Positions 1-5,908 of a DNA stretch of 10,878 nucleotides are shown here, piece after piece (the first letter of the stretch is position 1; each line of letters starts with the position of its first letter). The stretch covers positions 1 to 10,878 of the forward strand of contig JAAMXY010000398.1 in NCBI GenBank assembly GCA_019677205.1, read 5' to 3'. The position numbers were made by a program, and so were the translations under genes. The notes beneath the pieces are model-generated. The model made no database searches and was not told where the DNA came from. It worked only from the letters and a program-made list of their open reading frames with translations. Origin of the DNA: Pinguiococcus pyrenoidosus (Eukaryota > Sar > Pinguiophyceae > Pinguiochrysidales > Pinguiochrysidaceae).

Positions 1-179
1 GCGCGGGCATTCACGCATAACTGTCTTCATCCTTCCCTCGTACGGTCTAAAAGCTACTTGGAGGCCCGGGGGCCCCGTTTCACTACATCACAAGGCATCA
101 TAGATAAGTAATGGCGTTGGAAACAAGCGCCAGGGTCTGCGGAAAGAACGGTTTCCCTTCTCTCCCGCGCGCACACAAA
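1..179. other. 3' flank of the beta-helix gene
   Basis: Short non-coding stretch downstream of the minus-strand gene that ends at 180. I see no gene, RNA or repeat in it. It should contain that gene's 3' UTR and polyadenylation region, but no consensus signal stands out. Confidence 0.5.
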
Positions 180-1496
180 TCAATTGCTCTGCCTCCGCAG
201 CAGCCGATCGAGGTCCAAAGGCAGACGTTCAACGCCGCCAGCAGTCTTTATAATCTCGTTGGGCCCGTAGAAGCCCTTGGGCAGTCTGCAAAGAGGGTAC
301 ACGAAGACATGCGGCCGTACGAAGGTGCCCGGGTCCGTGACCGAGTTGCTGCCGAGCTTGGAGAAGTCGCCCAGGAAGCAGCCAATCTTCCGGCGGCCCA
401 AGTCGTAGACCCGCGAGTCCAGCCCAATCTGGATACTCCGGCTTCCCAGCAGGCCCAGGTTGCACGTGACGGCCTGGCACCCCATGGAGGCGCGGTGGCC
501 GAGGACGCTGTCGCCAACGTAGCCTGGATGCGTGAGGGACGCGTGGTCCATGAACACCGCGTTCTTCACCTCGCAGCGCACCGTCGTCCTCTGCCCGATG
601 AGGATGGGACCTCGCAAGTACGCACCGCTGAGGATCTTGGCGCCCGCGCCAATCACCACGGGGCCCTTGACCACGACGTTGGCCTCCACCGAGGCCCCTT
701 CCCCGACGTAGATCCCCCCATTGCTCGTGTCAAAGACCCCTCCAAAGATCTGCGCCCCCCGGCACACATGCAGACCGTACCCGCCATGCTCCGCGCGCTC
801 GAAGGCCTGCCGCTCGCGCGGCGCGTTGACCGCCTGCTCGCTCCGCGTCTGCACGTGAGACCAAATTTTGATGCCGGGGTCAGTGGGGTACTCGGACGTC
901 TCCACCACGCCGACGTGTACGAAAGGCGGCACCTTTCCTTCCGCCCGGGCCACCTCTGGCTCGGCCGGTCGGGAGTGCCCGACGTGCACGTCCTCCATGC
1001 GCAGGTCGCTGCCCTGCAAGCGATCCGGGAAGAAGTTCACCGTCCGGTCCGCCGAGTCCACGAAGACGTACAGGCTGCCGTGCAGCTTGAAGTCCGTGTC
1101 CTCCGGCCATTCCGCCTCCGTAAGGAACGTGGCGTGCTCGCTGTGGCGGTGCGCGCTGCTGTGGCGCTGCAGCCAGCTCAGGACGTACTCCTCAAGGCGA
1201 TTGAGCACGTCCACGACGTCGTGGGCGGAGGTCAGCAGCTCCGCGTGCGCAAAGGGATTGGCGTCCAGGTCGAAGTAATGCTCCACGCGCAGCGCCAGCG
1301 GCACCGCGCGAGGCGCCAGCGCCGCCAGCTGCACCAGCGGCTTTGCCGAAGGCGCCGCGTCCTTGCTGCCGCCCTTGGACAAGCGCCGAAGCAGCGCCAG
1401 GAGCAGCAAGGCGCCCAGCACCACCGCCAGGCCAGTCAGGTCGGTCCCCACCGGCGCCTCCGGCGGGGGCTCCGGCGCGCCCCGCCGCCGCCACAT
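180..1496 (-). CDS. Membrane-anchored left-handed beta-helix protein, GlmU C-terminal-like
   Basis: Predicted 438-residue protein; role unknown, possibly an acyltransferase acting on a sugar or sugar nucleotide at a membrane. Residues 20-36 form one hydrophobic segment (AVVLGALLLLALL) followed by RR, consistent with an N-terminal signal anchor. Residues 70-250 are a domain I do not recognise. Residues 262-410 are a hexapeptide-repeat left-handed beta helix (VGEGASVEANVVV, VIGAGAKI) ending in a block typical of archaeal/bacterial GlmU-like acetyltransferases: HPGYVGDSVLG (323-333), TCNL (344-347), GRRKIG (367-372), then LGDFSKLGSNS. The nucleotidyltransferase half that usually precedes this block is absent. 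H323 and N346 sit where GlmU-like enzymes have conserved catalytic-site residues, whereas lysines expected just after the Asn are not evident. The start is the first in-frame ATG. The frame is open 45 bases further, but only to a GTG, which is unlikely in a eukaryote; a 5' exon cannot be excluded. No intron is seen. Confidence 0.75.
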   Translation of the reverse strand: MWRRRGAPEPPPEAPVGTDLTGLAVVLGALLLLALLRRLSKGGSKDAAPSAKPLVQLAALAPRAVPLALRVEHYFDLDANPFAHAELLTSAHDVVDVLNRLEEYVLSWLQRHSSAHRHSEHATFLTEAEWPEDTDFKLHGSLYVFVDSADRTVNFFPDRLQGSDLRMEDVHVGHSRPAEPEVARAEGKVPPFVHVGVVETSEYPTDPGIKIWSHVQTRSEQAVNAPRERQAFERAEHGGYGLHVCRGAQIFGGVFDTSNGGIYVGEGASVEANVVVKGPVVIGAGAKILSGAYLRGPILIGQRTTVRCEVKNAVFMDHASLTHPGYVGDSVLGHRASMGCQAVTCNLGLLGSRSIQIGLDSRVYDLGRRKIGCFLGDFSKLGSNSVTDPGTFVRPHVFVYPLCRLPKGFYGPNEIIKTAGGVERLPLDLDRLLRRQSN

Positions 1497-1830
1497 GAGT
1501 CCGTCGGCCTCTCGCGGCCGGGCAGGCAAGGCCGCTGTCACGTTGAGGAAGATCTGCTCATGCTAGTTTTTGGATACGTCTCCCGGATAATGTCAACTTG
1601 CCCTTCAAGGCCTGTTCCATAGCCGCGCTGTTTCCGCTGGCCAATCAGATCCCCAGCAGGTGCTTGATCTTGATTCGCACTTGTTCCGACTCGCGTGTGG
1701 AACAGCCGCTGGAAAAAGCGTCTTGCGACGCCGCCCAATCGCCGACGGCTGGGTCAGTGACGCAGTGCAGGTGTACGAGAGAACACTGATCCCGCTGCTG
1801 GACTTGCTGCGATTCCGAAGCCGGCGCTCG

Positions 1831-1892
1831 CGAGCGCTGCACCAATCACGAGCGCTGGACCAGTCACGAGCGCTGCACCAATCACGAGCGCC
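1831..1892. repeat. 18-base tandem repeat, about 3.4 copies
   Basis: Three full copies (1831-1848, 1849-1866, 1867-1884) of the unit cgagcgctgcaccaatca plus a partial copy. The middle copy differs at two positions. It is non-coding, in the upstream region of the beta-helix gene. Each unit contains the palindrome AGCGCT. This looks like a small minisatellite; an alternative role as clustered binding sites is only speculation. Confidence 0.85.
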
Positions 1893-2042
1893 ACGGACGG
1901 GCCGCGTCGTGAAGATCTGAATCAGGCCTGGCACACTTCAGCTTCAAAGGTGCGGGGAGGATCTGCGTGGACCGCACATCAAGACATCAAGACGGACGAC
2001 TGATCACCGATACGCCCCAGCTTGAAACGCGCATCTCTTTCT

Positions 2043-2134
2043 CTGTCTGTCTGTCTGTCTGTCTCTCTCTTTGTCTCTCTCTCTCTCTTGATCTATCTAT
2101 CTATCTATCTCGCTCGCTCGCTCGCTCGCTCGCT
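2043..2134. repeat. Compound microsatellite (CTGT, CT, CTAT, CGCT blocks)
   Basis: Consecutive blocks of tetranucleotide and dinucleotide repeats: CTGT at about 2043-2063, a CT-rich run to about 2088, CTAT at about 2092-2110 and CGCT at about 2111-2134. The top strand is almost purely pyrimidine in the CT part. It lies about 95 bases beyond the stop codon of the FAN1 gene. Each block differs from the CT backbone by single substitutions, suggesting growth of successive point variants from one tract. Confidence 0.9.
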
Positions 2135-2227
2135 ATTCCGTGCGTGCGCGCGCGTGAGCTTCCTCTCGTTCTGCCTCACCTTGCGCTGTGATTGTGATGG
2201 CGATGCTTCTGGTGCGGGCCGCGGCGC

Positions 2228-5200
2228 TCAGCTTCGGGATCTGGAATGGGGATCGGGATCGGGATCCCTGAGCCGCAGCACCCGCGCGTTCAGCCCTGCC
2301 TCGTCGTGCATCAGGCGAAGCCAGGCCTTCTGGCGGTCGGAGAGCTGGTCGTTCTTGCTCTTCACCTCCAGAATCATCACCTCTCCGCCCCGCGGCACAT
2401 GCTCGTTCTCCCTCCACAGCACGAGGTCCGGCATGCCAGACCGCGTCAGGTCCGCGATGAGCGCGCGGAAGATCAGGCCCAGGCCCTTTGGGCCGACGTA
2501 CGTGGCAATCTCGGCCAGGTCCACGGCGCCGCACGCTCGGGAATCGGAGCTGGAATTGAAGCTCGAGCTGCCATCGGAGCTGCCTGCTGCCCAGGACCTC
2601 CAGTTCACGCCGACGGCGGCCACGCCACTATGGCTCGCCCACGCATCCAGAACCTGGTTCGCGATGGGCCAGCTCTTCTCTTCGCTCGTCCCCGACTCCA
2701 GCGTGCGGCTCACATACTCGGCCTCGATCTCGCGGAGACGCTCGTCCAATTGGCGCCGCCGCGTGGCCGCGAAGGCATCCGTCTCGTAGTCCAGCGGAGC
2801 GCGCTGGAACGGCGTCTGGAACACGAAGGGAACCTTGTCGTCGAAGATGACATCCCAAAGCAGCAGCGTGAACAGCTGGGACCACACGATCGACTCCGAG
2901 TGCTTCCCCAGCCAGCCCTCCCGCGCGTAGTGCTGCAGCACGAAGCGCTCCACGTTCATCACTTGGTCGTCGTAGCCGATGAAGCGGACTCCAGCGCCCA
3001 CCGGCGAGACATCCTCGGCCGCTCCGTTTCCTGCAGCACTCGCGCTCTCCAGCGGACGCGCTTCGAGGACGATCGCCTCCCTCGGTCTGTATGCAGGCAC
3101 CTGATCGTACAACAGCACCACGTTCTGCTTCGCGAGCTTTCTGTGTACCTGAAATCGGCGCTTCTCTATGGCGATCCGCCATCCGCCCTGCAGCTCGGCA
3201 TCGGTGAGGGCCTCGGTGAGGGCGTCGTACGCGTCCTTGAGCCGCCCGACGTGCACGAGGTCCAGCGTGAGGCGGTCCCACCACTTCCCCCGCAGGCTGG
3301 GGCACAGGTGCGGTCTGGAGAGCAGATCCTGCAGAAACGATATCACCATGCCCCGACTTTCGTCGTCTCCGAACGGCCGGAGCTTCTCCATCAGCCCGAC
3401 CGCTCGCCACATTGCGTATGTCAGGACCCACGCGGGTGTGAACTGGCGATACATCATCGCCAAGTCCTTCCTGCTTCTGCCCTCCTTTCCGTCCTTTCCG
3501 TCCTTTCCGTCCTTTCCGCAGGACCCGGCGCCGTCTTCCTTCAGGGTGTTCTTCAAATGCCTGGCGACTTGCTCAGTCAATATCACCGCCACCTCTTCCA
3601 GCAGTCCCCACGCCATGTCTCCTTGGTCTCCGAGGTCGCCTGTCCGATCTAGGCCGAGCTTCAGCAACCGTGGGTACACGACCTCCTCGGGATACTTCAA
3701 CGGCCTCGGCTGCAGCTCGCCGTCGAAGGCTTCCAGCATCTCGAGGAAGAAGTCTGCGTACGTGAAGTCCGTCAGCTGCGATCGGCTCCGGAACACAAAG
3801 CTTTCGGATCCATCCTCGACGTCATCCCAGAGGCGGTAGCGCTCGTATCGCACGGCGCCAATGTCCTCCATGAGGTATGGCGTCGACATGGGTATTGGCA
3901 TCGCGACGCCACTCGTAAAGTCCACGCCGCGGACCAAGAACACCAGCCGGTGTGCAACCGTCAGCGTGCGCGCCACGTCCGCACTGATGGCGTAGCAAGC
4001 TCCAAGGATGCGCGCCAGCTCCTGCTTGGCTCGGGAGGCGATGGGCCGACCGAAAACATCCTTCTGGAGGTTTGCCTCCCTGTAGAGAGCTGCGACGCGA
4101 TCCCGCTTCGTGCTCGAGCTGCCGCCTTTCCGACTGATGTTCAGGTGTTTCTCGAACGCCCTCAGCTGCTCCTGCGTGAGCAACCTTGCCGCGTCCCAGG
4201 GTGCGGCTTCGAAAAACGCATGGAGCGAGCGCCGCTTGCTCTCGTCATCATCCCAGGTCGCAGTGGATGCGCCATCGGCTTCCCCCGTGCCTTTCGCTGG
4301 TGCATTGGAGCAAACCGCATCAAGGGAAACCACGAGCTTCGAAGCTTCTAATTCCTCCAAAGCGCTGCGCACGCACGCAACTTGCTCGCCATACCTCCGC
4401 ATGAGGTCCCGTTCCAGCTTAAACCACGTGGCCTTTCTCCAGTACATTTTACACAGTATTATGATCGCATCGGGGCTCAGGCCCTGAAGCTTCTGCAGCA
4501 GATTCCGCTCCTCCTCGTCAAGGAGTCGGAAGAAGCGCTGCCGCTGCAGACAAACATCGACAACATACAAGACAGCTCGGACCTGGGAGTTCTTGGCCTT
4601 TGCAAAGCTTCCGCCCTCACATTCGGCCTCTCCGGTATCCTCCACAACTTCCGCGACGGCCGCGGTGGTCTCCTGCGACAGCTTCGCGGCGTCCTCGTTC
4701 GCGATTGGGTTCTTGGATGCGAATCGCTGCATGGTGCGTACCGCCAGATAGTACCGCATCTTGTCTCTTGTGGAAGTTGGTGCCGCTGCTGCTGTTGCTG
4801 CGGCTGCTTCAGTCCGCCGCAGGGTGGCGCGGAGGAGGATGGGGTCCTCGGAAACGATGTCTTTCGCTGCAGCTGGAGCTCCTCCGTCCTCAGCGTGGAG
4901 CTCAAGCTCTACGAATCCCGCATCCAGAGCAGGGGATATCTGCGCAGCCACCAGACGAGGAAGGTGGCCGAGGCGATCGGCGCCGGCATCCACTCGAATC
5001 GCCTGCGAATCCACCGGATTCTCGGGCTCTCGCACGGCGATGAGGGGCTGCTTGATGAACTCCAGCGTCTCCGCTCGGGTCCGGCCTTGAAACCGCCACC
5101 CAACCAGCGGAAATGACGCGTGCAACACATCGGGGAGCTCTGGAAGAAGGAAAGGTACGCCGGTTGGCAACCTTAATGCACGATCGTCCTTTGGCGGCTC

Positions 5201-5509
5201 AGGGGCCTTTGCTGTTGTTGTGGTTGTGGTTGTTGTTGGCGTCGTTGTTGGGGCTGGATCTTCGGCCTTGCCTGTTTTGGCGTTGCTGAAGCTCAGCTTT
5301 CGGTGCTTCGCGGCAGAACTCTCCGCAGAGGCCTTGGATGCTCTTCGGCTGTCCTTGGATCTCCGACGGCGCTTTGTTGTCGGAGGATCTCTGAACTTGG
5401 CGCCGCACATCTGGCAGCGCCAGTGGTGCGGCAGCACCGCTTCGTCTCGGAAAGTGCAAACGCCGCATTCGACCACGATGATCTTCTCGCTACGCACGAT
5501 GACACTCAT
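2228..5509 (-). CDS. FAN1: FAN1-family structure-specific nuclease with HIRAN domain
   Basis: 1093-residue intronless protein. FAN1 is a Mg-dependent 5'-flap/exonuclease used in DNA interstrand crosslink repair in the nucleus. Residues 15-35 hold a CxxC-x13-CxxC finger (C15, C18, C32, C35), followed by a basic stretch that could be a nuclear signal and a Thr run at 88-99. Residues 133-207 form a HIRAN domain (FPLVGWRFQG ... EPENPVDSQAI). Residues 310-400 are helical, 440-480 look SAP-like, and about 630-800 match the helical TPR region. The C terminus is a VRR-NUC nuclease: E872 (KHSESIVWSQL), D1028 (GMPDLVLW), E1048 and K1050 (LEVK), then LSDRQKAWL. All four match the catalytic Glu, Asp, Glu and Lys of known FAN1. 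The ATG at 5507-5509 begins the frame directly before the finger. A Gly-Lys-Asp repeat (665-677) and a Ser-rich loop (977-990) are low-complexity insertions. It is divergent from the RNase P gene. Family assignment is secure; the fused HIRAN and non-UBZ finger are the unusual parts. Confidence 0.93.
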   Translation of the reverse strand: MSVIVRSEKIIVVECGVCTFRDEAVLPHHWRCQMCGAKFRDPPTTKRRRRSKDSRRASKASAESSAAKHRKLSFSNAKTGKAEDPAPTTTPTTTTTTTTAKAPEPPKDDRALRLPTGVPFLLPELPDVLHASFPLVGWRFQGRTRAETLEFIKQPLIAVREPENPVDSQAIRVDAGADRLGHLPRLVAAQISPALDAGFVELELHAEDGGAPAAAKDIVSEDPILLRATLRRTEAAAATAAAAPTSTRDKMRYYLAVRTMQRFASKNPIANEDAAKLSQETTAAVAEVVEDTGEAECEGGSFAKAKNSQVRAVLYVVDVCLQRQRFFRLLDEEERNLLQKLQGLSPDAIIILCKMYWRKATWFKLERDLMRRYGEQVACVRSALEELEASKLVVSLDAVCSNAPAKGTGEADGASTATWDDDESKRRSLHAFFEAAPWDAARLLTQEQLRAFEKHLNISRKGGSSSTKRDRVAALYREANLQKDVFGRPIASRAKQELARILGACYAISADVARTLTVAHRLVFLVRGVDFTSGVAMPIPMSTPYLMEDIGAVRYERYRLWDDVEDGSESFVFRSRSQLTDFTYADFFLEMLEAFDGELQPRPLKYPEEVVYPRLLKLGLDRTGDLGDQGDMAWGLLEEVAVILTEQVARHLKNTLKEDGAGSCGKDGKDGKDGKEGRSRKDLAMMYRQFTPAWVLTYAMWRAVGLMEKLRPFGDDESRGMVISFLQDLLSRPHLCPSLRGKWWDRLTLDLVHVGRLKDAYDALTEALTDAELQGGWRIAIEKRRFQVHRKLAKQNVVLLYDQVPAYRPREAIVLEARPLESASAAGNGAAEDVSPVGAGVRFIGYDDQVMNVERFVLQHYAREGWLGKHSESIVWSQLFTLLLWDVIFDDKVPFVFQTPFQRAPLDYETDAFAATRRRQLDERLREIEAEYVSRTLESGTSEEKSWPIANQVLDAWASHSGVAAVGVNWRSWAAGSSDGSSSFNSSSDSRACGAVDLAEIATYVGPKGLGLIFRALIADLTRSGMPDLVLWRENEHVPRGGEVMILEVKSKNDQLSDRQKAWLRLMHDEAGLNARVLRLRDPDPDPHSRSRS
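3483..3518. repeat. 9-base tandem repeat, four copies, coding
   Basis: Four perfect copies of tcctttccg inside the FAN1 gene, read on the minus strand as a Gly-Lys-Asp tripeptide repeat at about residues 665-677. It sits in a linker before the helical TPR region, so copy-number change would stay in frame. Confidence 0.9.
5213..5248. repeat. Trinucleotide-like repeat coding poly-Thr
   Basis: A GTT/GTG-rich run that on the minus strand encodes a nearly pure threonine tract (residues about 88-99 of the FAN1 protein). It links the N-terminal finger and basic region to the HIRAN domain and is probably a flexible linker. Confidence 0.85.
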
Positions 5510-5908
5510 TCCGGCGCGACCGAAGACAGCTCAGCGGCACCTCAGGCCTGCGCGCGGCCCAAAGTTGGCAGAACTCCGCAGCGGATTTGCGCGGGAAAGC
5601 TGCTGTGGTACTTCCTCGCTACCTGGTATCGGTATCTGGATACATATTTGGGTACATGAGTATGGAAATTCATCCATCTGTCACTTGGAGTACCCGCCGA
5701 AAGCGAGAAGGCAAGAAAGATGAAAAGAAGAAACGCCGAGCAAGGACAGAAGGACAGAAGGACAGAAAGACAAAGAAACACAGCGGTCAGTGACAGACGG
5801 ACGCCGCGCGAAAGCCACTGGGAACGTCCTGTGGCGTATAGTAAAGCGGCCTTTGTTACCCTCCGGCGACGCCACAGAGAGTTGAGAAACCATCAGAAGG
5901 GCTTCGAG
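5510..5908. promoter_or_regulatory. Divergent intergenic region between FAN1 and PRORP
   Basis: 399 bases separate the start codons of two genes transcribed away from each other, so both promoters and 5' UTRs should lie here. I see no clear TATA box or family-specific element. Visible features are a small palindrome GTATC-TG-GATAC at 5632-5643 preceded by a direct GTATC copy, and a purine-rich stretch at about 5700-5775 that includes three copies of an 8-base unit (aggacaga). No separate gene is supported. Confidence 0.6.
5743..5767. repeat. 8-base purine repeat, three copies
   Basis: Three copies of aggacaga in a purine-rich tract upstream of the PRORP start codon, probably within its promoter or 5' UTR. 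Confidence 0.75.

Larger units (their letters stand above)
1497..2227. other. Intergenic region, no gene supported
   Basis: About 730 bases between the 5' end of the beta-helix gene and the 3' end of the FAN1 gene, both on the minus strand. It should hold the promoter and 5' UTR of the former and the 3' UTR of the latter. Open frames of up to about 109 codons exist on both strands, but they are built from tandem repeats and resemble no family. An in-frame stop at 1563-1565 closes the beta-helix frame upstream of its start. The region holds an 18-base tandem repeat at 1831-1892 and a compound microsatellite at 2043-2134. Confidence 0.6.

Noticed and set aside
1497-1541. Extension of the beta-helix protein to a GTG start at 1541
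   Set aside because: A GTG start is not expected in a eukaryotic nuclear gene; the ATG at 1494-1496 precedes the hydrophobic anchor and suffices.
111-1622. 503-codon plus-strand open frame opposite the beta-helix gene
   Set aside because: It is an antisense shadow of GC-rich coding sequence. The protein has no recognisable domain, while the minus strand shows clear hexapeptide repeats.
1605-1934. Open frames of 86-109 codons around the 18-base repeat
   Set aside because: They consist largely of the translated tandem repeat, overlap on both strands and match no family.
2022-2789. 255-codon plus-strand frame starting in the microsatellite
   Set aside because: The first part is translated CT repeat (Leu/Ser runs) and the rest is antisense to the FAN1 nuclease domain.
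2246-3652. 468-codon plus-strand frame opposite FAN1
   Set aside because: Antisense shadow with Arg/Pro/His-biased composition; the minus strand carries the VRR-NUC motifs.
5632-5643. GTATC-TG-GATAC palindrome as an operator or hairpin terminator
   Set aside because: Ten paired bases in a 399-base region can arise by chance, and no second full copy or known factor site supports it; kept only as a description.
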